The notes under the pieces were generated by a model that did no database searches, was not told the DNA's origin, and worked only from the letters and a program-made list of their open reading frames with translations. A stretch of 64,000 nucleotides of DNA, from contig CADEFM010000003.1 of assembly GCA_902826605.1 (NCBI GenBank), positions 62,001 through 126,000 of the forward strand, read 5' to 3'. This stretch comes from an uncultured Acidobacteriota bacterium. GTDB lineage: Bacteria; Acidobacteriota; Terriglobia; Bryobacterales; Bryobacteraceae. The position numbers were made by a program, and so were the translations under genes. Below are positions 54,042-63,838 of the stretch, piece after piece (within the stretch, counting starts at the first letter, position 1; each line of letters starts with the position of its first letter).

Positions 54042-54446
54042 CTAGACTCGGAGGACTGTTCGCAAGGCCGAAGCCAAACGAAGTGGAGGGGAGCGGTCCG
54101 GCGAGCGGTCGAGAACGATCGGGCTCGCGGGCAATGCCTGATTCAGGTTGACGGCGATCAATGCCACCGATGTCAAATCGACGTGCAGCGAAGCAGCTTG
54201 AGGACCTAGCTCGCTGACAAACTGCGGATGGCCGCAATTCGACGAATGATCCTGATCGGTAGGCGGAGTTTGATCGCGTTGTGTATGATCCGGTGCCGCT
54301 TGGTCGGATGACGACTGGTGATGGCACGGCTCAGGTGTTACCGGACGCGTCGCCTGCTGGTCGCAAGGCAGCAGGCCGCAGTCCGCGATGCATTGCGCAT
54401 TCGCGGATAATACGACGGCCACCATTAGGACTGCAATATTACGCAT
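54042..54446 (-). CDS. Secreted Cys/His-rich protein
   Basis: 134 residues with a signal peptide ending near residue 19. The mature part is rich in Cys, His, Gln, Pro and Ser ('CIADCGLLPCDQQ', 'CHHQSSSD', 'HSSNCGHP'). No domain is recognised; the composition and the location between cytochrome and sigma genes suggest a copper-binding role. Confidence 0.6.
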   Translation of the reverse strand: MRNIAVLMVAVVLSANAQCIADCGLLPCDQQATRPVTPEPCHHQSSSDQAAPDHTQRDQTPPTDQDHSSNCGHPQFVSELGPQAASLHVDLTSVALIAVNLNQALPASPIVLDRSPDRSPPLRLASALRTVLRV

Positions 54447-54477
54447 GTCAGTATCTACCTAGAACTGTATCACAGAA

Positions 54478-54645
54478 TCAATGGCAGCAGCAGCTTGGCT
54501 TGCCCGCTGCTGTCTCACTTTCCTTCGGTTGCTCGGCAGGTTTTGTACTCGAGCAGCACCCTCCGGAAGCGACCGGTGCCTTGATGAGCGTATCCATTTC
54601 CCGTTCTGTCACCGAGGGTTCAAACGCTGGGCTTGTCTTGTTCAT
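54478..54645 (-). CDS. Small Cys-rich protein (55 aa)
   Basis: 55 residues with paired cysteines in 'SGGCCSS' and a C-terminal 'SCCCH'. ATG 54645 follows AAAGGAG. It lies 86 nt after the sigma factor. A metal-binding or sensing peptide is likely; no family assigned. Confidence 0.65.
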   Translation of the reverse strand: MNKTSPAFEPSVTEREMDTLIKAPVASGGCCSSTKPAEQPKESETAAGKPSCCCH

Positions 54646-54731
54646 TGAAGTGTCTCCTTTGGTAGAGTCTTTCGCTCTCGATTGTGCTGACGGAAAGGTC
54701 TCCAGAACCTTACAGTTTAAAGAACAGGCAG

Positions 54732-55301
54732 TCATTTCTTGGACTTACAGGTACAGTCCACGCAGCCGTGCGTGGCGCACATACCGCAAGTGGTGGTGAC
54801 CTGCTTCCGCAGGGCCTGGCGGGCGCGATGAATCCGAACAGCTGCGTTGTTCTCGGTGATTTGTGCAAGGCCGGCGAGATCGGCCAAGCTGCGCTCCTGC
54901 AAGTCCACCGTGTCCAGGGCTTGCCGGTATTCGGGCTTCAGCGTTTCGAGGAGCCCGGATACACAGGAGCAGATCTCGCCCTTGAACGAGACATCCGGCT
55001 CCTGGTGAGTTTCCACCTCTTTCAGGAGCGTATCTTGAGCCCGGTCCGAAGCGCCACGGTGCCGGTAGTGATCGATGATTGCGTTGCGCAGCAAGCGATA
55101 GAACCAAGCGACAACAGTTTCCTCGTCCCGAATCGCTCCACCCTTCTCGATTCCTTTGACGAAAGCGGCTTGAAGAATGTCTTCTGCTATTTCAGGGGAA
55201 GAAACACGCTTCTTTAGAAAAGCGAGAAACTCCGCGCGGCTAGCGGTCAGTCGATCCAGGGCCTCGGGGGACAGTGCATTTGGGAAGTCAGCCGTTGCCA
55301 T
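54732..55301 (-). CDS. ECF sigma factor with Cys-rich tail (CorE-like)
   Basis: 189 residues. Region 2 ('AFVKGIEKGGAIRDEETVVAW') and region 4 ('RQALDTVDLQERSLADLAGL') of an ECF sigma are followed by a tail 'CGMCATHGCVDCTC' with five Cys. The pattern matches CorE-type sigma factors in which a C-terminal Cys-rich domain binds copper to switch DNA binding, with no anti-sigma. It probably controls the adjacent Cys-rich peptides and oxidase. Confidence 0.82.
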   Translation of the reverse strand: MATADFPNALSPEALDRLTASRAEFLAFLKKRVSSPEIAEDILQAAFVKGIEKGGAIRDEETVVAWFYRLLRNAIIDHYRHRGASDRAQDTLLKEVETHQEPDVSFKGEICSCVSGLLETLKPEYRQALDTVDLQERSLADLAGLAQITENNAAVRIHRARQALRKQVTTTCGMCATHGCVDCTCKSKK

Positions 55302-55353
55302 TCATCCCTAACGTAACACCATGGGCCAAACTCACGAAGTCCCGATTCGTCCC

Positions 55354-56076
55354 TCAGCGCTTCTCGAACACCAAGACATACAAAAAAGGCATGTGATCGA
55401 ACTGCTTTGTTAGGCGAAATCCTTGGGCCTTGACTTCCTTCACGACATCGTCTCGGTCAAGTCGGATGTGTCGGCGAACAACCTCTATGCTCGCGGCCGG
55501 GTTCTCCCGGCTCCGATAGTAGTCAATGACAAACAGACGCCCGCCGGACCTCAGGGCCCGGTGAACGCCGCGCATCGTTTCCTCTGGATAGTTAAGGTGA
55601 TGATACGTGTCAAGCAGAATCGCACCGTCGAGCCGATTCACTGGAAGCTTCGGGTCGCGCTCCGTGCCGAGCACCGCGTGGACGTTTTTCCATCCCTCCG
55701 CCGCAATGCGTTCCCGTGCCTTGTTAAGGAACTCCGGATAAACATCGACAGCGAAGATGGTGCCGCTAGCGCCGATCTGCCTCGCGATGTAGGGAAGAAG
55801 GTGGCCAACTCCGGTCCCGATATCGGCAACTGAGTCACCTGGATGGAGGCTTAGCGATTCTACTAGCGGCCCGGACCGCTGGAGAGAGCCGCGGCTCCAA
55901 GGATCCATCTGTGCTGCTGCCCTCTCCCGCTGTGCGGGCGTGCGGTACTCGGCATTAGCGGTGGTCGCCACTTGTGCGACAACTGGCGTCACCGTCAACG
56001 AGACGCACATTCCCAGAAGGAACTTGCGACTTCTCGCGTATCTTCCGTCGACCCACGACACAGGTTGGTGGTCCAT
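55354..56076 (-). CDS. Exported class I SAM methyltransferase
   Basis: 240 residues. A signal-like N-terminus (about 1-43), then 'VADIGTGVGHLLPY' (motif I), 'IFAVDVYPEF' and 'LDGAILLDTYHHLNY' of the class I methyltransferase fold. It is unusual for such an enzyme to be exported, as SAM is cytoplasmic; the segment may be a membrane anchor with an inside C-terminus. Substrate unknown. Confidence 0.7.
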   Translation of the reverse strand: MDHQPVSWVDGRYARSRKFLLGMCVSLTVTPVVAQVATTANAEYRTPAQRERAAAQMDPWSRGSLQRSGPLVESLSLHPGDSVADIGTGVGHLLPYIARQIGASGTIFAVDVYPEFLNKARERIAAEGWKNVHAVLGTERDPKLPVNRLDGAILLDTYHHLNYPEETMRGVHRALRSGGRLFVIDYYRSRENPAASIEVVRRHIRLDRDDVVKEVKAQGFRLTKQFDHMPFLYVLVFEKR

Positions 56077-56166
56077 ATAGAATTCCTTCCTGCATGGATG
56101 ACGTTCAAGTGCCCGTGGTGCAATTTCTTTGGCTGGACGATGGGACGCCGCAACTTAGGCGCATAG

Positions 56167-56421
56167 CTAGGAGTCTGTTGGGCGCGGTACAATCCTTCCT
56201 GCTCGTGTGATCGCAAAAGAGGTCAACGCTAGAACGAAAAAAAGCAACGCTGTCCACTGTCCATTCTTTAAGCCGAGCGCGATTATTGGTGTGTCTCCGC
56301 GCGCGAAGACAACAGAAACGCAGAGGGCTGAACAAAACAAGGTAGAGTCCGAAAAGATCTCCCTCGCGCAGCTTTCCACGTACCCCAAGCAGGATTGCCG
56401 CGATGAGAAGGTCTCCCGTCT
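56167..56421 (-). pseudogene. Remnant of a second lgt gene
   Basis: The reverse frame reads 'GDLLIAAILLGVRGKLREGD' and 'LFGLYLVLFSPLRFCC', then shifts frame near 56310-56320 to 'FARGDTPIIALGLKNGQWTA'. Both parts match the C-terminal third of the intact lgt at 57647-58456. The start and active-site part are missing, so this is a decayed duplicate. Confidence 0.8.
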
Positions 56422-56467
56422 AGCGGGCATGAGCCGCAGAGAGCCATTTCCGCAGTTCTACGAAGGC

Positions 56468-56827
56468 CTAGACTCCAACGTGAGCCATTTGGAGGCATGA
56501 CGCTGCACAACGTTTACAGCTGTCTGCGCACTCTCGCATTGTTGGGTCATTGTCTGCCATCGCGTCGCAGGATTCAGCGCACTTGCGGCACGAGTCGGCA
56601 CACATGGAGCACGCCTTGGGATGGTCTGGTGAGCTACGGAGCATGAAATCTGCCGCCGTAGTGCAGATCTGAGCGCAGTCAGCAAGGATGCGAATGTGAC
56701 TGGCATCGGCGTGCGGGCCCCCCATCATAAGACAGTGGTTCATCGTTTCGACGCAGATCGAGTGGCAATCGAGACAGTTCTGAATGCAATCGCGCATCTC
56801 TGAAGGCATTTGGTCCGTATGGGGCAT
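56468..56827 (-). CDS. Four-helix-bundle copper storage protein (Csp-like)
   Basis: 119 residues. More than a dozen Cys in CxxxC and CxxC repeats along amphipathic helices ('CIQNCLDCHSICVETMNHC', 'CSMCADSCRKCAESC') are the pattern of copper storage proteins, which bind many Cu(I) ions. It has no signal peptide, so it is the cytosolic Csp3-like type. ATG 56827 follows AGGAGA. Confidence 0.88.
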   Translation of the reverse strand: MPHTDQMPSEMRDCIQNCLDCHSICVETMNHCLMMGGPHADASHIRILADCAQICTTAADFMLRSSPDHPKACSMCADSCRKCAESCDAMADNDPTMRECADSCKRCAASCLQMAHVGV

Positions 56828-56961
56828 TGGGAATCTCCTAAATGATTTGAGAGCCAAAAACGGTGGCCTCGCGTTGAGGCCACAAAACAGTTGGTGGGTC
56901 CTCCACCCCACTAGTGACGCATGTCTTTAAAATCGGCGGCACGCCGGCGGAAGGGTAACTG

Positions 56962-57513
56962 CTAGACCGGGTCGCATTCGCCATACCACTGACAGAGCCA
57001 AGTTCGGAACAAATTAATCTCGGTTGACTGAGCCTTAATAATGTTCTCGCAAAGATCTCGGAGTTCCTTGTGGTAGGCGATGAGCAAACAATCCGTCGAT
57101 TCTCGGATGGCCTCTGCGTGGTGTTCGCTCATCATCTCCATGAATTCGATTTCAAATTCCTGCCCTGTCAGCTTTTCGAGCTTCTTCATACCCTTGTTGG
57201 AGGGATCGGGAGAGTAGCTGATTCCGTACCAGCCGAGTAACCACGATTGCATTATCTGGATCTCAGCGGATTGGCTAGCGATGATATTTTGGCAGGTCGC
57301 CCGTAGTTCCGGATGTATGGCCTTTTGAAGGCACATCTGCGCCATCGAAATCCCCATCGCGTGGTGGTCGATCATTCCTTCCATGAATTGAACTTCAAAA
57401 TGTGCCTGCCGCTGCGATGGTGCGGGCGCCGCGGCCCGCCCCGTTGAGGCAAAGAAGCCGGTGCTAAACAAGGCAAGAGCGAGAATATTTGAAACTCGGC
57501 TAATTGCGGTCAT
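56962..57513 (-). CDS. DUF305 family protein
   Basis: 183 residues. A signal peptide (about 1-27), then two DUF305 repeats with 'GMIDHHAMGISMAQMC' and 'EMMSEHHAEAIRESTDCLL', the His pairs that may bind metal. These helical proteins accompany copper clusters. Function unknown. Confidence 0.85.
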   Translation of the reverse strand: MTAISRVSNILALALFSTGFFASTGRAAAPAPSQRQAHFEVQFMEGMIDHHAMGISMAQMCLQKAIHPELRATCQNIIASQSAEIQIMQSWLLGWYGISYSPDPSNKGMKKLEKLTGQEFEIEFMEMMSEHHAEAIRESTDCLLIAYHKELRDLCENIIKAQSTEINLFRTWLCQWYGECDPV

Positions 57514-57646
57514 AGTGATTCTCCTGCAAGAAATGGAACTGCACGTTGTGTGGAGTCGCCTCTCGAAGTTCCGTTTCTGTCCCATTTCGGGCATCTCCAG
57601 TAAGCCAGCAGCCGCACCGCCGGCGATTGGCGGAGGTTGCTAAACA

Positions 57647-58456
57647 CTAGCGAAGGTGCGGGGGTTGGGAAAGGTCCACTCTTTCGCTGGCCTTTGAACG
57701 TGCTGCCGTGAATGAGAGGAGTACGCCTACCAGAATGAGTAACGCGGTCCAGTGGCCGTTCTTAAGGCCCAGTGCAATCACTGGAACGTCCCCGCGAAAA
57801 AAGAATAACAGGAAACGGAGCGAGCTGAATAGTACCAAATACAACCGGAAAAGATCTCCTTCGCGCAATCTTCCACGGATGCCGAGTAGGATTGCTGCGA
57901 TGAAAAGATCTCCTGTCAACTCGTAGAATTGAGTGGGGTGTCGGCTTATACCGTCCACCGGGGCATAACTATTGGGATGCGTATAGATCACCGCCCACGG
58001 CAACTGGGTTGGGGTTCCATAGTCCATGCCGTCCAAGCCACAACTCGTTCGTCCAATAGCTCCGCCGATCGGAATGGCGGGAGCAACTAGGTCCGCCAAA
58101 TGCGCAAAGCGTAGCCCCCGAAGTCGAGAGTAGAGAAATGCGGCCAATGTCGCACCCGCGAGGCCGCCGAAGAAAGCCAGTCCGCCCTCCCACACGGCGA
58201 GTATCCGCCAGGGTTGTCGAAGATAATCCAGGAAGTCATTCTGTGCGATGAAGTACAGGCGGGCTCCGGCTATCGTGCCGACGACGATCCAGATCAGTAG
58301 CTCTTCGATGCGTTCTTTGGAAACGTCAAACCGCGGAGCCCGACGGAGAACTACCCGAGATCCAACAAGTATTCCGAGCGCGAATGTAAGACCATACCAA
58401 TTTACGGGTATAGGACCGAGGTGCGGGATCGGGTCCCAATGAATCTGGATCGTCAT
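57647..58456 (-). CDS. lgt: Prolipoprotein diacylglyceryl transferase
   Basis: About 269 residues with seven membrane helices, the signature 'GGAIGRTSCGLDGMDYG' region and 'ISRHPTQFYELTGD'. It attaches diacylglycerol to lipoproteins in the inner membrane. Start ATG 58456 lies after the stop of the P-ATPase gene. A copper-cluster copy is unusual; a second, broken copy lies at 56167-56421. Confidence 0.9.
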   Translation of the reverse strand: MTIQIHWDPIPHLGPIPVNWYGLTFALGILVGSRVVLRRAPRFDVSKERIEELLIWIVVGTIAGARLYFIAQNDFLDYLRQPWRILAVWEGGLAFFGGLAGATLAAFLYSRLRGLRFAHLADLVAPAIPIGGAIGRTSCGLDGMDYGTPTQLPWAVIYTHPNSYAPVDGISRHPTQFYELTGDLFIAAILLGIRGRLREGDLFRLYLVLFSSLRFLLFFFRGDVPVIALGLKNGHWTALLILVGVLLSFTAARSKASERVDLSQPPHLR

Positions 58457-58463
58457 GCGTTCC

Positions 58464-60926
58464 TTAAGTCGCGCTTGCCCCAAGCCGCACCGTCCTGAGT
58501 CTCAGTGCGTTCGCCACGACGGAGACGGAACTGAAGCTCATGGCTGCCGCGGCGATCATGGGGCTCAGTAACAGGCCGAAGATGGGATATAGCACTCCGG
58601 CAGCGACAGGCACGCCCAGGGCGTTGTAGACGAAGGCGAAGAAGAGGTTCTGCCGAATGTTGCGCATCGTGGCGTGACTCAGCAGCCGGGCGCGGGCGAT
58701 ACCTCGAAGATCGCCCTTGACCAAGGTGACCCCCGCACTTTCCATGGCCACGTCGGTGCCGGTGCCCATCGCGATCCCAACCTGTGCTTGCGCCAGAGCG
58801 GGAGCATCGTTGATTCCATCGCCTGCCATGGCCACAAACTTTCCCTCTCGTTGGAGAGATTGCACCTTCTCCCGCTTGTCTTGCGGCTGGACCTCGGCGA
58901 TCACTTCGTCGATCTTCAGTTTTGCCGCAACGGCCATCGCCGTTGTGCGGCTGTCACCCGTGAGCATGACTACTCGGATGCCCTCTTTATGAAGTTCCTC
59001 GATAGCGTCTACTGTCGTGGCTTTGATTGGATCGGCAACGCCAATCAGGCCGGCGAGCGAGCCGTTTGCGCTTAGGTACATGACGGTCTGCCCGTCTGCG
59101 CGCATCTGCTCGGCTTCCTGGTTCGTGGCGTCGATGGATACGCCTCCAGCTTCCATCAGCCGGCGGTTCCCCAGCGAGACGCGATTTGCCCCGAAAAGTG
59201 CCTGAACACCTTGCCCCGTGACGGATTGAAATCCTTCTACCGGAACGAACTCCACTCCCCTCTGTTGTGCCCCGGCGACGATGGCTGCGGCGAGCGGATG
59301 TTCACTGGCGCGTTCGAGCGATCCCGCCCATTGGAGAACCTGCTGTTCCGTGAAGTTCGGTGTCGGTTTGACACCTACTAGCTTCGGTTTGCCTTCGGTG
59401 AGCGTGCCAGTTTTATCAACGACGAGCGTATCGACCTTGCGAAGCGATTCAATCGCCTCCGCGTTTTTGAAGAGGACGCCCATCGTCGCCCCTTTGCCCA
59501 TCGCGACCATGATCGACATCGGCGTCGCCAGCCCAAGTGCGCAGGGGCAAGCGATGATGAGCACCGCGACTGCGTTGATCAGAGCGTGCGCCATCCGGGG
59601 TTCCGGACCCCACAGTGCCCATACGCCAAATGTGACTACTGCGATGGCTACGACGACCGGAACGAAGTAGCCGGCGACTAGGTCCGCAAGCTTCTGAATG
59701 GGCGCGCGGCTTCGCTGCGCTTGAGACACCATGTGAACGATCTGAGAGAGCAGCGTATCGGAGCCGACTCTTTCAGCCTTCATAATTAGACCGCCGGTTC
59801 CGTTAATGGTCGCGCCGGTAACTCGCGTGCCAGGCTGCTTTTCGACAGGAATGGGCTCGCCCGTCACCATGGATTCATCCACCGAACTGGTGCCTTCGAG
59901 TACGGTCCCATCGACTGGCACCTTCTCTCCGGGCCGGACTCGCAATCGGTCGCCTACCTTGACGTGCTCCAGAGGAACGTCGGACTCGCTGCCGTCTTCG
60001 CGGAGCAGGCGCGCCGTTTTCGGCGCCAAACCCAGCAGGGCTTTGATGGCTGCTCCCGTTTGGCTTCGAGCGCGCAATTCCAGCACTTGGCCGAGCAACA
60101 CGAGAGTTACGATGACTGCCGCCGCTTCGAAATATACAGCTACCCGGCCTGAATGGTCCGCGAAAGACGGTGGAAAGAGTTGTGGCGCCAACGTCGCGAT
60201 CACGCTATAGATGTAAGCGGCACCCGTGCCCAGGCCGATTAACGTGAACATATTCAAGCTTCGATTCACAACGGACTGCCAACCGCGGACGAAGAACGGC
60301 CAGCCTCCCCAGAGCACCACCGGAGTGGCAAGGAGTGCTTCAAAGAAGGTGCGTGTTTGCGGAGAGACGAGTTCATGCAGATCGACGAGTGACTCGCCCA
60401 TCGCGGACAGAAGCACCGGAATAGTGAGAACAGCGGACACCCAAAACCGCCGTCGCATATCCACTAACTCGGCATTTTCCCCTTCGTCGATCGTTACTGT
60501 GCGCGGTTCCAGGGCCATACCGCAGATCGGGCAGCTTCCCGGGGCATCCCGTACAATTTCGGGATGCATAGGGCACGTGTACTCTGTCCGAGTGGCCGGC
60601 GGTGCCACAGTGACTGGCTCTAACGCCATCCCGCAAGAAGGGCAATTCCCGGGGCCCTTTTGTAAGACCTCCGGATGCATCGGGCAGGTGTGGTCAACCG
60701 CCGCCGTGCTTGTAGAGGGAGGCCGTGTCTGGGGCGGACCGACGTATTTGCTGGGATCCGCCTCGAACTTCGTCACGCAGTGACGGCTGCAGAAGTGATA
60801 CGTCTGGCCGCCGTATTGAGCGTGACCGGCTGCGGTCTCCGGGTTCACGTCCATTCCGCATACGGGGTCCTTCACGTGTGCGGCAGTCGTAGCCTGGTGC
60901 GAGTGATCATGTAGGTGTTGAGCCAT
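58464..60926 (-). CDS. copA: CopA-type Cu(I) P1B-ATPase
   Basis: 820 residues. An N-terminal YHS domain ('[20 protein letters not shown]', ~17-63) is followed by two heavy-metal-binding zinc-ribbon-like repeats ('[12 protein letters not shown]', '[15 protein letters not shown]'). The core has the CPC motif (460-462), the phosphorylated D504 in DKTGT and the SEHPLA motif. It exports Cu(I) across the inner membrane. Confidence 0.93.
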   Translation of the reverse strand: MAQHLHDHSHQATTAAHVKDPVCGMDVNPETAAGHAQYGGQTYHFCSRHCVTKFEADPSKYVGPPQTRPPSTSTAAVDHTCPMHPEVLQKGPGNCPSCGMALEPVTVAPPATRTEYTCPMHPEIVRDAPGSCPICGMALEPRTVTIDEGENAELVDMRRRFWVSAVLTIPVLLSAMGESLVDLHELVSPQTRTFFEALLATPVVLWGGWPFFVRGWQSVVNRSLNMFTLIGLGTGAAYIYSVIATLAPQLFPPSFADHSGRVAVYFEAAAVIVTLVLLGQVLELRARSQTGAAIKALLGLAPKTARLLREDGSESDVPLEHVKVGDRLRVRPGEKVPVDGTVLEGTSSVDESMVTGEPIPVEKQPGTRVTGATINGTGGLIMKAERVGSDTLLSQIVHMVSQAQRSRAPIQKLADLVAGYFVPVVVAIAVVTFGVWALWGPEPRMAHALINAVAVLIIACPCALGLATPMSIMVAMGKGATMGVLFKNAEAIESLRKVDTLVVDKTGTLTEGKPKLVGVKPTPNFTEQQVLQWAGSLERASEHPLAAAIVAGAQQRGVEFVPVEGFQSVTGQGVQALFGANRVSLGNRRLMEAGGVSIDATNQEAEQMRADGQTVMYLSANGSLAGLIGVADPIKATTVDAIEELHKEGIRVVMLTGDSRTTAMAVAAKLKIDEVIAEVQPQDKREKVQSLQREGKFVAMAGDGINDAPALAQAQVGIAMGTGTDVAMESAGVTLVKGDLRGIARARLLSHATMRNIRQNLFFAFVYNALGVPVAAGVLYPIFGLLLSPMIAAAAMSFSSVSVVANALRLRTVRLGASAT

Positions 60927-61025
60927 TCTCGTTTCTCCATTCCCGCTGACGGACGACTGCTCCTGACCTTACACTACACTTTCTGTGCCAGCGACTCAGG
61001 AGGGGCGTGGGGGCTGGAGGGTTGC

Positions 61026-61295
61026 TCACTTCCGGGGTAACGCGCGCGCAGCAAAGAAGTTGTACAGAGGGACCCAGATCAGGGCTACATACCATCCGTA
61101 ACCATAGCTCTCGATCAAACCAATGGTGAAACTCTTCGCGCTGATCCATTCGAAGCCCGGCAATAACTTCTGCCACGACTGATACATGGCGTGAGAAGGA
61201 AACAGCAAGTCAAATCCAACACATATTGCGAATGTGATCGCCAAGAAGATGCTTGTAGCGTGTCCCACAGCAAACAGCGAGATCCGACTCCTCAT
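61026..61295 (-). CDS. DUF5676 family membrane protein
   Basis: 89 residues with two membrane helices. 'VGHATSIFLAITFAICVGFD' and 'LIESYGYGWYVALIWVPLYN' match the DUF5676 family, which clusters with copper/heavy-metal ATPases. Function unknown. Overlaps the YHS gene by 4 nt. Confidence 0.85.
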   Translation of the reverse strand: MRSRISLFAVGHATSIFLAITFAICVGFDLLFPSHAMYQSWQKLLPGFEWISAKSFTIGLIESYGYGWYVALIWVPLYNFFAARALPRK

Positions 61296-61582
61296 TTTGC
61301 AAGACCTACTTTCGCGGGATAGTCACCTGGGTTTGATTCGAATCGATCAAGGCACCGGCGGCTGCAAAACCGCAGCGGCCGCCCCTCAAACGTTCTCGCG
61401 TATCCTTCGCCTTCGGCTACGTCCATTCCGCACACAGGGTCCTTGATCGAGCCCGATGGCGATTTCGCAGGGTGGTCGTCATGGCTGCCATGCCCATGAA
61501 TCATGTGCGCTCCACAACCAAACCTCATCATGAGGTAGAACATCAAAGCGAACAGCAACAGCGATCCCAGGCCTTCCATCAT
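61292..61582 (-). CDS. Membrane-anchored YHS domain protein
   Basis: 96 residues. An N-terminal membrane helix, a His-rich piece ('MIHGHGSHDDHP') and a YHS domain '[20 protein letters not shown]' with Cys pairs in 'RFCSRRCLDRF'. The YHS fold is a presumed copper/heavy-metal binding unit and also sits at the N-terminus of the nearby CopA-type ATPase. Confidence 0.85.
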   Translation of the reverse strand: MMEGLGSLLLFALMFYLMMRFGCGAHMIHGHGSHDDHPAKSPSGSIKDPVCGMDVAEGEGYARTFEGRPLRFCSRRCLDRFESNPGDYPAKVGLAK

Positions 61583-61587
61583 TCACC

Positions 61588-62148
61588 TCAAACTGCCGCA
61601 AAGTGAGCGGCTGCGTCATTCGCCATGCGGTTTGTACACCACTGTGCGTAGAACCCTCCAACCACGCGACCCAGCCATCGGCTCAGCAAGCCGTCTGGCA
61701 GGGAGTAGTCGATAAAGACCAGCAATCGTGATTGGCCGGCTTGTGGCTCGATGTTGAAACCCATTTGGTACGACCCGATGATCAGCAAACGGGGCGGAAC
61801 TGTCGTGCGCCACACTTTTCTCAGCGGAGCGTTTCGCTCGGCAACCACCTCATCGACCGACAGACGGAGCCCCAGAATCCGACCGCTTAACCGAATGCTG
61901 GACCCGACGCTACGTCCCTGTGCGTCGTCCATGTCAATGGACATTCGGGAGCCAGCCATCATCCACGACCGCTTGCTCATGTGGGCTGACAGCCGAGCGT
62001 GATCATCAAGAAAAGAGAATGTGGCGTCGGGACTTGCCTGCACGACCACCGACGTTTCACGGTGGCGTGTGAGCGCCCCGGCCACCGAAGAGGTTGGCCC
62101 GGCAGCCTTGAGCTTACGGCCAACCTCGGTGTTCGACAGACTGCCCAT
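61588..62148 (-). CDS. SRPBCC-family protein
   Basis: 186 residues. Sequence with 'ETSVVVQASPDATFSFLDDH' and later beta strands is the START/Bet v1-like SRPBCC fold, which binds hydrophobic ligands. I chose the ATG at 62148. Function in the copper cluster is unknown. Confidence 0.7.
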   Translation of the reverse strand: MGSLSNTEVGRKLKAAGPTSSVAGALTRHRETSVVVQASPDATFSFLDDHARLSAHMSKRSWMMAGSRMSIDMDDAQGRSVGSSIRLSGRILGLRLSVDEVVAERNAPLRKVWRTTVPPRLLIIGSYQMGFNIEPQAGQSRLLVFIDYSLPDGLLSRWLGRVVGGFYAQWCTNRMANDAAAHFAAV

Positions 62149-62176
62149 GGCTACGCCCTCAGTTTTCTGCGGCGGA

Positions 62177-62557
62177 CTACTTGCCGGTGTCGCCCTTGGC
62201 CATTTCTCGATGATCTGCGGCAACCTTCTTCGCTTCGCCTGCCGCGCGCCGTGCTTCCGCCGCGAAATACCTGCAATGCTCTTCCGTCAGTCCGCTCATA
62301 GGATGCTTGGAACTGTGGCCATTGTTGCGGTGTACCGCGGCCAGTTCCTCGTAATCCTTCGCGTCCGTCTCGTATTCGGCGGCTTTGGCGTCGAAATGCT
62401 TCGCGAGCTTCTCGTGATCCTGCGCCGTCTTTGCGGTCGCCGTCAATTCCTTCAGTTGGGCTTTGTTGAGCAATTGGGCATTCGCCATCGAGGTGGTTAT
62501 GAAGGCGGCCCCTGCGACCAAGACCAGGGTACGTGCAATATTCAGAAACTTTGTCAT
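62177..62557 (-). CDS. Periplasmic helical protein
   Basis: 126 residues with a signal peptide (about 1-28) and a helical mature part with repeated Ala/Lys/Glu ('DHEKLAKHFDAKAAEYETDA') and His-rich spots ('HRNNGHSSKHP'). AGGAG lies upstream. Family not recognised. Confidence 0.65.
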   Translation of the reverse strand: MTKFLNIARTLVLVAGAAFITTSMANAQLLNKAQLKELTATAKTAQDHEKLAKHFDAKAAEYETDAKDYEELAAVHRNNGHSSKHPMSGLTEEHCRYFAAEARRAAGEAKKVAADHREMAKGDTGK

Positions 62558-62779
62558 TGTTGAAATCTCCTTTTGAAGTAGTTGGAATGTCGCGAGGCAA
62601 TCACAACTCACGCGGTCATGTTTGGGCCATCGATCTTGGACGGCGGGCCTTGCCTCGCTTTCGCAGTACAAGAGTGCATGCGATGGGCCAAACCGTAACC
62701 CTCGTAAATCATTGCTTTTAGCGGCCAAAGGGTCTCCGTTAGCCTCAGATGCGCCAGTGGCTGCCTGAAATGAGGCATC

Positions 62780-63838
62780 CTATGCGGCTTGTCTTCGGGG
62801 GAATCGCAGCGTGAAGGTCATCCCGAGGTCCCTGTTGCGCTCAGCGGTGATCTGGCCTCCGTGCTGGAGAAGGATCTGATACGAGATCGCGAGACCTAGA
62901 CCCGTGCCGGCTTCTTTGGTTGTGAAGAACGGGTCGAAGAGATGTGTGAGGTCGCCATCTGTCATGCCGGAGCCTTCGTCCTGAACGCGGAGCGCGATCA
63001 TTCCGTTGCTCTCCGTCACGGAAATGCGAACGGTACCTCCGGAGCGGGTCGCCTGGATCGCATTCAGAGTCACGTTCATGACTGCCTGCTGGATCTGGCC
63101 CGGGTCACACTCGGCTTCCAATGCAGACGAGACATCGGACAGAATGCGAATTTCGCGTTGCTGAGCGGTGTGGTTGACGAGGTCGGTTACCGCGCTCACA
63201 ACAGTCTGGACTCTCACGAGACGTACTTGCGGAGTCCTTGTTCGAGCGAAGTCCAGAAGACCTGTTAGCAATGTATTGAGCCGGGCAGTCTCCTTCTTGA
63301 TGATTCCGAAAAACTCGCTACGCCGCTCCTCTTGGCTCGTTCTGCTGCAGATGTCCACGGCACCTTCGATGCTTCCTAACGGGTTTCGGATCTCGTGCGC
63401 CAAGCCGGCAACAAGCTGACCAATTGCGGATAGACGGTCTGCCTGCCGTAGCTGACTGACGCTACGTTGGAGCTCCGCATGGGTGTTTTCCAGCTCTGCC
63501 CCCGCGGTCACTAGTTCGTCGCGCCGTTGCCGCTCCCGGTCTGAGAGTAGGCCGGTTACAAACCCAACTGCTAGAAAGATGACCATCTCCGCGTATTTGG
63601 AGGCTAATAGTTGCGGTGATCCGTTGGAGGCTGGAAGGATGTGTGGAAGGTAACAAACCATCGCGCAGGCCGCTGCAAATACTCCCCCGAAGCGTCCGAA
63701 TGACCACGCAGCGAATACGATGGGGAGGTAGTAGAGACGTTCCAGGATTTCGTGCCAGAGGTAGTGCTCGGGAGACACTTGATAGTGCGCCACGGTGATG
63801 GCCAGCATCACGCCAAAGACTCCAAGCCACTTTTTCAA
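62780..63838 (-). CDS. Membrane sensor histidine kinase
   Basis: 352 residues. Several N-terminal membrane helices, a coiled linker, the phospho-acceptor region 'GLAHEIRNPLGSIEGAVDIC' and HATPase_c with 'DEGSGMTDGDLTHLFDPFF' and 'GTGLGLAISYQI'. NtrB-like without a PAS domain. Its TTG start overlaps the regulator stop (TTGA), so kinase and regulator form a two-component pair. Confidence 0.88.
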   Translation of the reverse strand: MKKWLGVFGVMLAITVAHYQVSPEHYLWHEILERLYYLPIVFAAWSFGRFGGVFAAACAMVCYLPHILPASNGSPQLLASKYAEMVIFLAVGFVTGLLSDRERQRRDELVTAGAELENTHAELQRSVSQLRQADRLSAIGQLVAGLAHEIRNPLGSIEGAVDICSRTSQEERRSEFFGIIKKETARLNTLLTGLLDFARTRTPQVRLVRVQTVVSAVTDLVNHTAQQREIRILSDVSSALEAECDPGQIQQAVMNVTLNAIQATRSGGTVRISVTESNGMIALRVQDEGSGMTDGDLTHLFDPFFTTKEAGTGLGLAISYQILLQHGGQITAERNRDLGMTFTLRFPRRQAA

